DNA of 64,000 nucleotides from Hydractinia symbiolongicarpus (taxonomy: Eukaryota; Cnidaria; Hydrozoa; Anthoathecata; Hydractiniidae): the NCBI RefSeq assembly GCF_029227915.1, contig NC_079883.1, forward strand, positions 3,040,001 through 3,104,000, written 5' to 3'. This document shows, one piece after another, positions 12,687 through 25,488 of the stretch (position 1 is the first letter of the stretch; every line of letters begins with the position of its first letter). The notes beneath the pieces are model-generated. The model was not told where the DNA came from. It searched no databases and saw only the letters and a list, made by a program, of their open reading frames with translations. Position numbers and translations under genes: made by a program.

Positions 12687-12832
12687 GACTATTTGTTATG
12701 TAAAAATGACATCTGACTTAATGTTGACTCGGCATACGCGCAGAACGTATTTCATAATGTTATTATCGTGCGACAACGGATTGCTGGCCATAAAAACTTG
12801 CAAATTATTTGTATATATTTATATTTCGTGAA

Positions 12833-12838
12833 AATAAA
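12833..12838 (+). terminator. PAF1 polyadenylation signal
   Basis: AATAAA 147 bases after the PAF1 stop. Confidence 0.6.
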
Positions 12839-14110
12839 CTTATGTGTAATTTTAGTTACATCAAGGTAGCTACACAATTCCACGTTGCGAAATATTTTTT
12901 TTTTTTGACTGTAAATTTTATGACTCTTTAACAGGAAGTATTTTCTTTCCATAACAGCTAGCCAGTATAACATACATATATGAACTTTTTTACTCCTCTT
13001 AAAAATTACAGAACTGGACTTTTTTATAGGCCATGTAACAAGCACGCCTACCTAGGTACAAATGTTGAAATATGTGTTTGGTCTGAAAATTTAGCCTTAA
13101 TTTTCAATATGGGATAATTTCTTACGGCAAATTGTAAGATAAAACCATACTATTTTTAAAACAGTTTTTTTGCCGTCAAATGTTTGCATTCATGGTCTGC
13201 AAAATATCAGTTCTACCCGATCAGGTTAAAAACGATCAAATAGTATAGCTCTTAGAAAAACACAATAAAATTCGTACTTATAAAGGCAACCCCGTATTAG
13301 CTTGTCTATCACCAAATCGGTCGATGTTAGAAAAGATAAAAGATGTCCTTGGGACGAGGTTGGTTCAAATTGTTACGTTAGTTTTTCAAAATACTTCGTG
13401 AATAGTCCACTAAGCATTTATTTGAGTCAGCCATTAACATATTTTCAAATAATTGAGTTCACTGTCCTGGATACATCTAATTATGCGATTCCCATGTGCG
13501 ATTTTTTCAACATTTTTACTAGTCAGTCAAAATATGACGTCATAAAAAATACTTTCGAGGGTGATTTCCACGTAAAAAATAGGAGCGTAATGACCTGCGA
13601 AGAAATATGGAATAGAGATCAGCACGTAAATCAATATCATAAGCTGACTAATTTTCGTGATATCAAGGAAAAATACAGTTCGCGAAGATGACTTTCTCGA
13701 ATCAGTGCTTGGTTTCTATTGGGTCCTGCGAATTGAGGGGGAGTCCTAGTGCATATTTAACGCTTCCATTAAAGCTCGAACGCGGAACAAGAAGATCAAT
13801 TCACACCTTTTTAGTCTCTGGTATTAAGCGGCTGGGGTTTGATCTAGTAACTTCGAAAAAATTTATTTTTGTGAATCGACATATCCATGATTTTGTGCAG
13901 ACAGACTTCATGCCAAAATTAATTAGCCTAAAAGAAAGAGAGTGATGCCACAAAAGGAGTAATAGACATGTTAAAAATTTTAAAAATGTACAAAAACGTA
14001 AGATCAAATATATACACAATACTTTTAGGCAAAAAAATATCAAAAAAAAATTTTTTCCGAAATTCCTAGTTAAAATTCCATGCAAAAATTCGAAAATTTA
14101 TCTTTTACTG
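12839..14110. other. intergenic between convergent PAF1 and TEX30-like gene
   Basis: Open frames at 13302-13691 (+, 129 residues) and 13688-13945 (+, 85 residues) overlap end to end but show no recognisable motif. AT-rich. No confident gene was found. Confidence 0.45.
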
Positions 14111-14116
14111 TTTATT
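14111..14116 (-). terminator. possible polyadenylation signal of TEX30-like gene
   Basis: TTTATT on the plus strand gives AATAAA on the minus strand, about 240 bases past the stop codon. Confidence 0.4.
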
Positions 14117-14358
14117 GTCTAACCGTTTTTACAATAAATTAAAATGAAATAAAATTGTGAAGATTCCTATCAAATCATCACAAAAATGTAGGAAATCTGC
14201 GAAATCAGACACCGCGAAATCAGACACCGTGAAAATTTGTACAAATCAAAATTTTAACATTCTTTCAACCAGCAGGACAGTGTTTATAAACATAATTACA
14301 AATTATCTGTTTTCAAAAATACTAATGTGTGATTCTAAGAGTTAAAAAATGTTTTTGA

Positions 14359-17300
14359 TCACGATTTCTCAACTGCGAATACCAGTTGACACCACGTTGC
14401 AAACCAATCACACATATTTTCCACGATTTCTTCAGAATATTTTCCTTTTAATTTTAGAGAATGGTCAGCCTCTTTCACCCAATGCATGGTCACACTACAA
14501 GACATTTTCTGGATTAGTTGATCCATTAGTTCTTTCTTACACATGCTGTCTTTTGTCCCGTTAATAATAAAAGTTGGTACAGATAGGTGTAACAGGTGTG
14601 AGGTTCGTAAGTCTGCAAATTGTTTTAGTCGATGTAATGGATACGAAATGCATGCAACACCGTAAATAAAGCTTGCCAGGTTTAAACAGGATGAAGCAAC
14701 TTCTGCAGCTACACGACCTCCCATTGATCTTCCTGTAAAGGCATAGAAACATAAATCATTTTCATAAAAAATAAACAGGAAAAATCTTGCAAAGTAAAAC
14801 TTCATGTTAACGCCTTAACTTTCATGCTTTGATCAAATAGTATTGTGAAAGCTTGATCATAAGGAACAGAAATTTAGACCTGCAAGAATACATCCAGTAA
14901 CATCAACATTTTCCTTGCAGTATTCCTAAAAATTAATTTAAACATGCATGAATAAAAAAACGTTGAGAATAAGAAAAGAATGTTTTTATATAAGCAGATT
15001 CTACTTCCAAGACTACAGAATCGATAAAAAATTATTTGAAGGGATTTCTCTATTGGAATGATATTTTTCTATGTTGTGGAGTATAAAAAGTTGTTTATCA
15101 AGTCCTTTGAAATTTTTTTTTAGTATTACATTTTTACCCTATAATTAAAAATGACATCATTTTTTAACTACAAAACTTTACATATGTCAATATAACATCA
15201 AGAGCATAAGTCCATACTGCTTAAAAATTTGGATATTTATACTTGCATCATCAATGATGATGTAGTAAGGTTCTATAAAAAACATATGTTCCAACCCTTC
15301 CGTTTTCAATATGAGACTCCTATTTTTAGACTAACTCTCCCACACTGCTGTTAAACTGTTTTTTAGCTTGCAATCCCCATTATCAGTTTTTAATATCCTT
15401 TTCTAGGGAGATCGAATAAAAAGTACTTTGTAATACTGTGGGCAAGTGCAGGCACAAAAAATTTTGTCTCTAAAACTTCTGCAATTCCATTACCAGGGCC
15501 TTTTATTTCTGTACTATCAACCAAATAGACCAAGAGTAACAAAAACAGCATATGGAACTCAAATCCAAATGTTACTCCCTTTTTATTTAAAACACACATT
15601 TAAATAGCCATCACATTTCTTTATAAAATCAAATTACCATTTTATTGTATAGCCACATGAGGATTTTTTACCCTAGAAATTCATTTTTCAAGTATCTAGA
15701 GGCTTACAAACTCAAAGATTTTAGCTTAGCCCTAACTTAAGTGAAGTCTTACAGAGTCAGCATATAAAATATAAGTAGTTTGGTGATCAAACAAATTAAA
15801 TGACTAATCATTACACCTGCATTTTTAAGGATCTGGGGGTTGAAATGTATGCATCATGTGGAACTAAAATAACACCAATGCAAATTCTAAGAGCTGGAAA
15901 CGTTTAACAAGTCATAACATACCAAAACAGCTCTATAACATTTGACTCTAAATTGAAAATTTGGTGGTTTACAGGTAAATCGCAGGACTATAAAGCCATA
16001 ATATACCAATTTTTCTGTTATACGTATTAAATGGGTATTGTTTATATCTCCTCCTGCACCATGGGTGATAATAACTGCATATTTGCTCCAACTGCTGAAT
16101 TGATTTGGCTTTGTAAGAATGCCATGTAGCTGTTTATCTCCCACAACAATCTCCAAATTCTAAAACACAATGCATTGAAAATACAGTACAACAGATACTT
16201 TGGCAAAAAGTCACCAATTTTTGTTAGCAAAAACAGAACGCACAGTTAAAAAAAAGGCTCTAACTAAAGGTGCTTATTTTCATAGCGATAATTTCTCGGT
16301 CAAAAACAATTACATTTGATGAGTATATATACATGTATTAAATTTTGTGGATGTTTTTTTTTCGGAAAAGTTTAACAGGTGTTAATTTCTGTAAACTTTG
16401 TATAAATTAATCCTTAAATTAATCCTTAATTACTCCTCTGTATAAATGACCTGGTGCTTTAGTGCTTTCCACCCAGACAAAAATTTTCACAAATTATTAG
16501 CAATTCTGGACTTTTTTAAACAGGTACATATTAATCTTTTAAATGCTATCTTGCGGTACACAATTCTGCAAATTTAGACAAAATCTATGAAAATAGCTAT
16601 CCAATGATATTAGTATATGCTAATTAAGGTGTAGACAAGCATGCATTATTGAATAAGAAGATTGAATTTAATGTCATGTCTTTTGCTCTGACGCAGATGT
16701 GTCTGGGAGTCAACGTTAAGGAGAATTCTTATTCCAGCACAGAATCAATTTCTGTTGTAAAATATTAGCAACCTAATTATGGGGGAGGAGGTAACTTTTA
16801 TTAAAATTCTTGCATTGGGAAGATGTTAATAAATTGAGATGGGTGAATTTTTATTGTGAGGTCTAAAATAGAAAGTAGAATTAGCTAAGTGGTAGATTTT
16901 TTTAATTTTTCTATTTGAACTCTGTTCCTTTTTTAAAAATACAGTTGCAAGTTAAGTAAAGTTGCATGCATGCAAATTGTGGCGCCGTAGATTAGTGGTT
17001 ATAGCTCTTGTACTCTGTGCGGGAGACCGGGGTTCGATTCCTCTTGACGGCAATTTGACATGGGCGAGTGAATGTTACCATAGCCCCGGGTTAACCCAAG
17101 CCATGTGAGGGAAATTGGGAAGATGGCACACTGTGTGGGCCGTTGGATGTTGCCGGGAGTTGTCTAGTAGAGCGCGGGCTCTAATTGGGTCTGCGTAGCT
17201 CAAAATGAGCATTAAATACTCTAGGACTCTCCATCTACGCCATGGCCCCTCCTGGAAATAATAGACAGGGTATATCCCTCGATATTTGTGAGGCTAGCCA

Positions 17301-18228
17301 TGTAAAATATGCACATCTGCATACAACATCACAGGTATATGAACAACAGTTCACAAAACATTTTTTTATATCAAAAATAATTATTAGTTTCTTTCTGATC
17401 TAGTATCTCCAAAAAAAGCCAAAATATTTTTATTTAAATTTAAATTTAAATACATGCAACATTATGTAAACTTGCAACTGTTACATTTTTTCATCACATA
17501 CCCATGCTGTTTTAAAAAAGCTGCATTCAAAATGGCAAATTTGCTTATGTAATGCAAGTTATGATTTACGTAGACTAACTAAACAAGTGTAAAAGGAAAA
17601 CACCAGAATTTTTTTAACTTTTTTAAAATAAAATGCAATTTTTTAACATTACTTTTACGAAATATATTACATTTCAATGTTAAAGGTAATATGCGATTAT
17701 ATATGGACAAAGCAAAAATGTCTCTGCTGTTTTTTTCAAGGAGTTTTCACAACTTTTTTATTAAGCAATGTAAATTAACCTACGTGTTTTTTACATTTTG
17801 ATACAAATTTTTATTTCATTTTGTAAATAAATGCCCCTCTTAATTTAACGTCCCCTTTGAATTAACGCCCCCTTTTCCAAAAAAGTGAATTTTAAAGTTC
17901 AGCTTTACACAATCTAGCTATTTTGTCTTATGTCAGTGAGGAAAATATTGTTAAGTTTTACTTTTGATCTATAAATCAATTTCATTTGAAAAAACTGAAG
18001 AGTTGCACATACAAACACGTTCTTTAAAAAACAATGGGTTAGCTAGCTACATAAATTATAATTTTGAAAAAGCGGTGAACAAACATGCTGCTTCATAACG
18101 TAGTAGCTAGCTAAGTATACATCATTTGTTTACTAAAGTTTTTAAAGAATAGTTACCAGCCTGCTATGAACCTAGTCTGTGATGATTTACCTAAAAAAAA
18201 ATTCACTGCTACTGCTCACCTCTTCCAT
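14359..18228 (-). CDS. TEX30: TEX30-like alpha/beta hydrolase, 4 exons
   Basis: Small alpha/beta hydrolase of the TEX30/KANSL3-related group; substrate unknown. Minus-strand exons: 18228-18220 (ATG GAA GAG), 16159-15923, 14925-14880, 14732-14359; 221 residues, close to the family length. Conserved points: IITHGAGGD near the N terminus (oxyanion-loop region), LRFTCK, the nucleophile elbow GRSMGG split across exons 3 and 4, ICISYPLH-like ACISYPLH, FIINGTKDSMC before the acidic residue, and EADHSLK holding the presumed catalytic His. Exon 1 was chosen because ATGGAAGAG is followed at once by GTGAGC and joins exon 2 (AATTTGGAG) in phase 0. Exon 1 is inferred; exons 2-4 are confident. The gene is convergent with PAF1. 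Confidence 0.88.
16980..17310 (+). mobile_element. tRNA-derived SINE, Asp-like head, in TEX30-like intron 1
   Basis: The tRNA-like head has A box TTAGTGGTTATAGC, and GGGAGACCGGGGTTCGATTCC, the same string found in animal tRNA-Asp 3' halves. The anticodon loop is degenerate, so it is not a functional tRNA. A non-tRNA body follows (TGAATGTTACCATAGCC near 17,068) to about 17,310. A diverged body copy is at 36,525-36,640. Confidence 0.65.
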
Positions 18229-18603
18229 TTTATAAACAAACAAGTCCCGTCGCTAGCTCCCGCTGTTCCAAATAAAAGTGGACAAAAGTCGGGCAAAAGT
18301 AGCTTTTCGTTTTCGTCACCCCCGCGTACTTTTAGAAACCAACCAAGCAAAAATCTAATAATAATGGTGAATATGATTTTGGAATAAAGCAAATCGAACC
18401 ACTAGAATCAAATTATCCGCCGGCCCAGTTGCGCTTGTATTGTGTGATGCACTCATCATGTTATCCCCCAGTTTCTTCTCCTGCCTGCCGCATTATTCCT
18501 GCTTTGGTCGCGCGCGGTAAGGAGGAAAAGAATTTTGAACAATATCGCTCTCGGGGATTCTTTAATACTCTTTTTAAAATTGAAAAATTAAATTAAAAGA
18601 GCC
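18229..18603. other. upstream flank of TEX30-like gene
   Basis: The stretch is more GC-rich than its surroundings (GTCACCCCCGCG, GCGCGCGG). It is probably the promoter and 5' UTR of the minus-strand TEX30-like gene. No TATA box was identified. Confidence 0.35.
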
Positions 18604-19104
18604 CTGGGGACGAGATTGCCGTTGTAGATTTATTTAAAATCAGGTGAGGAGTTTTTGGAACAAAAACCCAGCCATGAGCTTGTAGGCATTTACCAGCTGC
18701 GATGATTACTCGTTTGGTTTGCTTGATCACTAAAGCTTCAATATCGCTTTCAATGCTAAACCTATAGTGTTTTATCCACAAACCAAATGGCCATATCAAC
18801 TCAAATTTTTCTCCTTCTGCTCACACTGAACTTATTTATAGTCTATTTATAGCCAAACGCACTCTCGGTTAAGGCTGTGGAAGATTTGCTTGAGTGGAAA
18901 TGCAGTTTCCTTTAATCTCTCCAAACTATCCGTATACGCAAAAGAAATGCACCAATACCAATTTTTTAAATTCATTAGAAACATGTTTACATTGGATAGA
19001 CTTCATTCTGTCAGTGCCCATATCAGCCAGGATGGAAGTCAATTTATCGAGACTTAACGTTGTGAATCAACAACTTCAGTGAACTAAAGCAACCTCGTCC
19101 CCAG
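18604..19104. mobile_element. MITE-like element with 11-bp inverted ends
   Basis: CTGGGGACGAG at 18604-18614 is an exact inverted match to CTCGTCCCCAG at 19094-19104, bounding about 500 bases without coding capacity. No clean target duplication is seen. The same CTCGTCCCCAG string recurs at 35,737-35,747. Confidence 0.5.
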
Positions 19105-19520
19105 CCGTTCTTGCCTTTTTCGACATTGAAAGACCTGCGGCGAAGAGACCTGTTAGCGGTTAAGTAAGCGCTAGCGGCTTTGACATCAGGCGAACGGGAC
19201 GAAGATGTGAACTTCAGCTCCATTTTTCTGAGCCCTTTAAACCCAAACTCGTTCCCATGGCATTTTAACTTGCTGATGAAGTTGATCCGTAAACCATTTG
19301 GTAAATTTTGCTAATTTTTCTTTAACTAGTGAGGGTCATATTTTTCTAATTTTTTTGGAATATACATCGGATCTTTTGATTATGGCTTCGTTAACGAGTA
19401 TTTTCTAAGCCGTCGCTCTTTTTTCTGATGTGAGCAATGCTGTTATCTCGTTATCTGTCTATATGTTATCTTGCATATATCAGTGCTGCCGATGAGGGGC
19501 TAACCATTGTATCTCTGTCT
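19105..19520. other. intergenic, no gene seen
   Basis: No coding exon or recognised repeat. Confidence 0.4.
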
Positions 19521-19539
19521 ATTTGAGTGTAGACGTTAT

Positions 19540-19920
19540 TGTTAAACAGATACCATGTTTTTGTCCACAAACGTTCGTGAAATCCGACTCAGAAATCTTC
19601 GTCTTTTCTGTAGAGAGATGTAACATAAATGATATCATACATTCGTCACATGCTATGATTTTTTCCCTGGTGTATTCTAAAAATTCTTTGAGTTCTGGCT
19701 ATGGTCACTGGATAAGAATAGAAACAATAAACTTTGATGTGTTGTATAGTGTGCATGTACCCTTTGATAGATCCTTAATTAACCCCTTCACTTTTGCTAC
19801 TATTTCTTTGGTTAAAATAGCAGCTCCTGTCATACAGAAATTCATTTCTCTTGATAGAAAATTTGTCCCTTCTGTCGAAAGTTGTCTTCTGGAAAGATTT
19901 ACAATCCATATCATACCATA
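19540..19920 (-). mobile_element. possible Penelope-like retroelement remnant
   Basis: The minus frame 19914-19705 contains NLSRRQLSTEG, FLSREMNFC and EIVAKVKGLIKDL. This pattern (NLSxRxLs, FLsxgxNFc) resembles the N-terminal region of Penelope-like or related RT-bearing proteins in cnidarian genomes. There are stops before and after and no RT domain. The opposite strand has a 133-residue open frame (19523-19924) with no recognisable motif. Low confidence. Confidence 0.35.
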
Positions 19921-19930
19921 TTAGCAGTTT

Positions 19931-21715
19931 TTTGTGTTTGCTACTGATTTTAATGAAGTCTTTAAGATGTCTACCTTTTAACTGGTTTCATTTCTTTTTG
20001 GTTTTTCATACATGGCATCGTGAATATTTATGACCTGTTCATGTTGTTTTATACAGAGATTTGCTTTGATGGTGTTGTGAGGATCAAGTATTTTTCTGCA
20101 GTGCGAATATTTTTTGCTGGAAGTTGCGATGGCCTATTACAGGTCGATTTTACGACCTCTTATCGACTAGTTTTAATTTCTTACCTAGGATAAGAACTAA
20201 AGAAGATCCTATTGGTTATTAATAACGGTGCTGTGACTACAGAGGTCCTTGCGCATTAATAACACATTTTGGTAGAAATGTGTGTTTGGTTTCGTCTGCG
20301 TTCGTTGTGCTAGCGGCGGTCAGGTAACAAAAATGCGATTTTTTCTTCTACCAGTGTATTTACAAATTTAAAATGCGATTTTAGGTGGCAGTATCACTCG
20401 TTCGAATGGCCACCATATCGCAGTGTAGCTGCTGGGCAAAGTATTTACTCTTATATATTTTTAAAATGGAGAATCTTTTTGATAGTTGCCAGGAAATTGT
20501 CAGGCACACAGAAAATAAAGAAAAGAAAAACAAAAGTAAAAAAAGTTAAAAAAATGTCAACCACAGGGTTCATCTTTGCTTAATACCAGGATATCAAACC
20601 ACCCGGCCATCACCCACGTACAAGGGCGTGCTAAATTTAGAACTTACAGTGTTGATTTTCCTTTTTCCAAATATTTAATTTTTTGAAATCGGTTAACCAC
20701 AAAATTATTTTTGGAACGTCTATTAAAATTGATTTAAACTATTCTCAAACGTGTTTTAAGGATCTACCTTTGGAGAACTTTCCTTAACGATATCTAAAAC
20801 ATGCAAAAAAAGTGATTTGTTTTTATAACTTCACAGGGCATTTTTTGATGATAAACCGTGATGAGGAGCCGCCCCTGCTCTACATGTTGGATTTGATTGT
20901 TAACGTTTCTGAGAACAACGTAAAAAACGAGACTTTTATAATCACATTTTTGATCAAATTGATAAAAATAGTCTAGTTCCAATTCGTTTAAGTACGCAAA
21001 GCCTTATGATATAATTCCCGCGCTCGTCAGCAATAGTTCAAGAGTTGATAAATCTAACCTGCTGCGATCTACTGAACAATGCATCACCTGCAGATTTTCA
21101 GGATTAAAAATGTTGGAGGATGCTGGAAGAGTTAAAGGAAGCATTTACGTCCCTTTTTCATGGTAATCCAAAATTAACACATTGGGTTATTAAAACTACT
21201 ATCTCATTAAAATCATAGCTGACACCAGAATCATTTAAAAATGCTCCAAAACAGTTGCTAGTTCGTGAAATCGTAAAACAAAGAAACCAAAAAAGGGCTT
21301 TCACCTAGCGCCTATTGTGTGTGCTTGATGGTTTTTGTCCCGCTTTTTAGTTGTTTGATTGCTGCAAACTTTTGAAACTTGCATGTCATATTTCAGCCTA
21401 CTTCATCGGCCTTACACATGAAAAACACCCACATCTGCATCTCCTTACCCCGAATCTTTCAGGATATTTTAACTTGGCGTACTGACAACAGACAACTACT
21501 TTTTAATTTTCCGCTGTCTTGTATTGATTAGAATCAAAACGGATGTTTTTTCTTGTTTAATTTAAACTTTGAGCTTCAAAAGCCGTGCAAGTACATACAC
21601 CGCGCAACTACGCTATCGCCTAAGACATTATTCTTATTCTCATGCTGAATGCTGCGCAAAAAAGATAGATTCAAACTTGTATAATAACTAACGTACCTCG
21701 CCCGAAAATTCACGA
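19931..21715. other. intergenic left flank of the Polinton
   Basis: No coding exon was recognised on either strand. Repeat-rich in appearance. Confidence 0.4.
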
Positions 21716-21720
21716 CCTTC
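21716..21720. repeat. Polinton target-site duplication, left (CCTTC)
   Basis: CCTTC directly abuts the left inverted repeat and is repeated directly after the right one (35,411-35,415). Polintons usually make 6-bp duplications; here only 5 bp are exact (CCTTC-A against CCTTC-C). Confidence 0.6.
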
Positions 21721-21913
21721 AGAGAGATAGAGAAATGTACGTTCTGGCGCAGACGACGACGACCAAGGGTAATTCATTCCCTATATGCCAATAACCAACA
21801 CATAATAATATGAATTGATATATACATTAAATACTAACACATATTCATACTAAATCATATAGCATCAACGCATGCGCAATAGCATATACTCATATTATAC
21901 AGAATATGAGTAA
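21721..21913 (+). repeat. Polinton left terminal inverted repeat
   Basis: About 193 bases, matching the reverse complement of 35,232-35,410 with a few substitutions and two small indels: a 4-base ATTC duplication near 21,772 and 8 extra bases near 21,863. Contains a GAC tandem near the tip. Confidence 0.95.
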
Positions 21914-22163
21914 AAATTATCATGACCATGCGCCAGAAAAATTTGTTGGTTGGGATCAGAAATCTATAATAGATGGATTTAAATTTAAATACCGTAAAAC
22001 AGTTACACGCAATAGCGAAAACCCGTGGGCTTACGGGTTATTCAAAATTACGCAAAGCAGATCTTGTTGCTTTATTAGAGACGCAGTCTACCCCATTCTC
22101 ACCACAAGCCATGGATTGAAAAACAAGAGATGGCTAGATCCCGACCTATTAGAAGCAAGATAG
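21906..22163 (+). pseudogene. Polinton SAP-domain 5' segment (frameshifted)
   Basis: The reading frame starts at ATG 21,906 inside the left inverted repeat. After about 35 codons the meaning moves to another frame, where 22,015-22,090 encodes a SAP-type helix-loop-helix (RGLTGYSKLRKADLVALLE), a DNA-binding motif. The next frame (from 22,130) is again different, so at least two frameshifts are present. It is likely the N-terminal part of the polymerase gene that follows, or a short separate DNA-binding protein just upstream of it. Confidence 0.6.
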
Positions 22164-25100
22164 AGCCACATGTACCAACATTCGAGGAAATGAATGAGTT
22201 TGATAGCCAAGAGCTGAGGAGAAGTCGCCCAGTAATCAAGAGCAAACTGAAGGAGTGGTCAGATTGGATTGCTGGTTATGTACCGGAGAGTATTAAAAGA
22301 CCTGTGCAGGAAATATTTAAATCGATAAAAACACGAATACTTTCACTATATGATGGCGCCAAGAAGACACTAATTGGCGAGGTTGAGGAAGAAGCAAAGG
22401 AGGATCATGCTTCAGAGCAACCGAAGCAAGATTTTACGCCCCAGAAATATAAGCATGCTCTTCACAAAACATTCAGGAGTTACCGCATAACTGGGATCGA
22501 TGGAATAGATATTGATGGATACCTGGGCATGGTTCAATCAAATGTGAAAACACTCATTGAAAACCAAGTGGAGGAAATGGGCTCTGCAAAGGTACAGTGC
22601 TCCCTATGGATTTTGTGGAAAAAATTAATTGATGGTACCAACGAGTTCATCGAAGTAGACAAGGTATTCCATAGCAACATGGCATCTATATTCTAGGGCA
22701 CCATCGTGGATGAATCGCTGGATACGATGTTCGCGCAAATGAAAACACATATTGAAAACCCCGCACTACCGAAAAGTGGCTTTAGTATTAGTCGTATTCA
22801 ACACCTCGATGTTGATTTTCATAAGCTGAAGTTAACGCGGGGCTCTTCGTATATCGAAACACCTAAATGGATTTCTGCGAAGAAAGCTATAATTAATCCA
22901 AATAACAACGATCAAGAATGCTTCCGATGGGCCATTATAGCCGCATTGCATCATGATGATATAGCAAAAGATCTTCAAAGAATCAGCAAGTTGCGACCTT
23001 ATATAGATCAATTTAACTGGCAAGGCATTGGATTTCCAACATCCATCAAGGACATCAACAAATTTGAGCAGGACAATCCCGACATTGCCGTGAACGTCTT
23101 GTATGCGACGGGAAGGAGCTTTAATATCTTGCGACGATCAACATTTAATGAAAGAGAGAAGCAGGCTAATCTGCTACTGCTTACCGATGAAAAGAGGAAC
23201 CATTACGTAACCATCAAAAATATTTCTCGATTATTAGGTAGCGAGATATCTAGGAATAATAGGAAGATGCACTTTTGTATGAATTGGCTACAAGGATTTC
23301 ATACAGTAAACTCCCGCGATAACCATTATACCTACTGCAAAGACAACTAGGCGGTAAAGATCACGATGCCCAGCGAGAAGGAAAAATGGCTATACTACCA
23401 AGAGGGTCAGCAGCAATTCAAGGTACCATTCGTAATCTATGCGGACTTTGAAAGCCTACTAATCCCGATGAAGGAAAATGCTACCAAGACGTTGAATACG
23501 CATGTACCATGCGGATGGGCCACATACTCCACTTTCGCTTATGGAGAAGTGCCGGCCCCCCTATATACGTGCAGGGGTGAGGGATGTGTAAAGCTCTTCA
23601 TTCAACATATAGAGGACGAAGTGAAGCGGCTATACTCTCTATTTCCCCAGAAGCCTATGCTACCATTAACGGAGGAGCAGAGGAATGAATATGATGCCGC
23701 AGATACCTGCCATATATGCATGAAGCCGTTCAACGATGAAAATAGAAAAGTGCGGGATCATTGTCATTACACAGGGCTGTTTCGAGGAGCAGCCCACAAT
23801 ACCTGCAATCTTAAGTATAGGATTCCCAACCATGTACCTGTGATATTCCACAACCTGTCGGGCTATGATGCTCACTTGTTTATCCGTGAATTAGAACACG
23901 GAAAAGTACATATCGTTTAATGTTAAAATCAAGGTACCCATTGCAGGCATGTGGTACGGTGATGGTGAAACGTACAAGAAGATCGAGATCAGATTCATAG
24001 ACAGCTGTCGATTCATGGCATCAAGCTTGGAGAAATTGGCAAGCAACCTCATCGGTACAAACGCTGTGGGCATGAAATGTCAACACAGTGCGCAGATACA
24101 TGCTTGGAATTTAAGAACATTGATGATGAGTATGTATCAAGCTTTTGGTGCAAAAATTGCGACTCTAGTACAACGAAGCAGTTAGACAATGAGCAGGTAA
24201 AAGCAAACGCACCAGCCATGAACTTCTTCTTCAGTGAAGACGATGTATTCAGGCTGATGCTTAGGTAAGGTATCTATCCTTATGAATACATGGATAGCTG
24301 GCGACGATTTAAGGAAACGGAGCTACCTCCCAAAGAGGCCTTCTATAGCAAGTTGAACATGAAGGGAATCAGTGACAACGATTACGAACACGCTCAAAAA
24401 GTTTGGAATGTCATCAATCCAAAGGGCGCCGAGGTCAAGATTCTGCATGACAAGCACAACGAGCTGCCTTTCCTGCCGGAGCGTAAGGTGGTTCATTGGG
24501 TTGAGAAACTGATACCAAATCTCGAGCACAAGCGGAAGTACGTGGTACATATCGCAGCCTTATATCAAGCCCTGAAACACGGGCTCGAGCTTAAGAAGGT
24601 GCATAGAGTTATCCAGTTTAACCAAAAGCCATGGCTGCGTGATTATATCGGTTTTAACACGAACTGCCGCCAAGAACGACTTTGAGAAGGACTTTTACAA
24701 TCTTATGAACCTATCGGTGTTTGGAAAGGCGATGGAGAATATCAGGAACCTCGGAACATCCAGTTGGTCACCAATGAAGAGAAGTACACCAAGCTCATCA
24801 TGAAGCCCAACTTCAAGGGCGGAAACTACTTCAGCAGTCACCTCATGGGCGTGGAGATGGGTAAAACAGAGGTAAAGATGAACAAGCCCGTGTATATTGG
24901 TCAAGCTATTTTAGATCAGTCATAGACCATCATGTACAACTTCCACTATGAGTATATGCAGCCCAAGTATGGTAGCAAGTTGCGGATCTGCTATATGGAT
25001 ACTGATTCATTCGTGTACCACATACGAATAGAAGATTTTTATCGCGATATTGCTGATGATGTAGAAGCACATTTCATCACGAGTGCTTATAGCAAAGATG

Positions 25101-25484
25101 ATGGTAGGCCTCTCCCCATTGGTAAAAATAAGAAGGTAGTAGGCTTGATGAAAGATGAGGTAGGCGGTAAGATCATGACTTCATTCATCACATTGAGACC
25201 GAAGGCTTGCATACAAGAGCCTCACGAAAGACGGTGGCGATAGAAAGGCCAAGGGCGTGAAGAGAGCCGTGACCAAAAAATGTATCACCTTCTAAGATTA
25301 TCAACGATGTCTAGAGGAGGGAATCGACATACACAAGAGCTGGAGGTGTATTCAGAACAAGGGTCACAATCTCTACACCCAACAAGTTCAGAAAATTGCG
25401 CTAAACAGATCAGATGACAAACGAATCGTACAAGTGGATCAAATAACGATGCTTGCTCGAGGTCATTATCGGTTGAAGAAATAA
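22130..25484 (+). pseudogene. Polinton protein-primed family-B DNA polymerase (broken)
   Basis: Would replicate the element by protein priming (family knowledge). In order: a basic N-terminal segment (22,130-22,696); a region with GSSYIETPKW and KKAIINPNNNDQECFRW (22,838-22,930) and a degraded Cys/His finger (FCMNW, second Cys lost); the exonuclease motif YADFES (about 23,438); a Cys/His endonuclease VII-like motif (CHIC...DHCH, about 23,708-23,770); and FHNLSGYDAHLF (exonuclease II). After that come MASSLEKLASNL, a polymerase-motif-B-like LMNLSVFGKAMEN (about 24,700), YMDTDS (motif C, about 24,994), and a C-terminal tail ending at TAA 25,484. Breaks: TAG 22,694, TAG 23,348, a frameshift near 23,895, several frame changes at 24,060-24,270 and 24,660-24,780, TAG 24,921, a shift near 25,215, and TAA near 25,294. 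A large internal piece normally holding palm motif A appears missing near 24,420-24,440. Confidence 0.9.
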
Positions 25485-25488
25485 AAAA

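Noticed and set aside
13302-13945. Two overlapping plus-strand frames between PAF1 and the TEX30-like gene
   Set aside because: No conserved motif, no splice partners and low-complexity composition; treated as chance open frames.
15390-15599. Minus-strand 69-residue frame in TEX30-like intron 2
   Set aside because: The flanking exons join in phase without it and it has no match to the family.
16980-17055. Functional tRNA-Asp gene
   Set aside because: The 3' half matches tRNA-Asp, but the anticodon loop and stem are degenerate and the sequence continues into a repeat body found elsewhere in the window.
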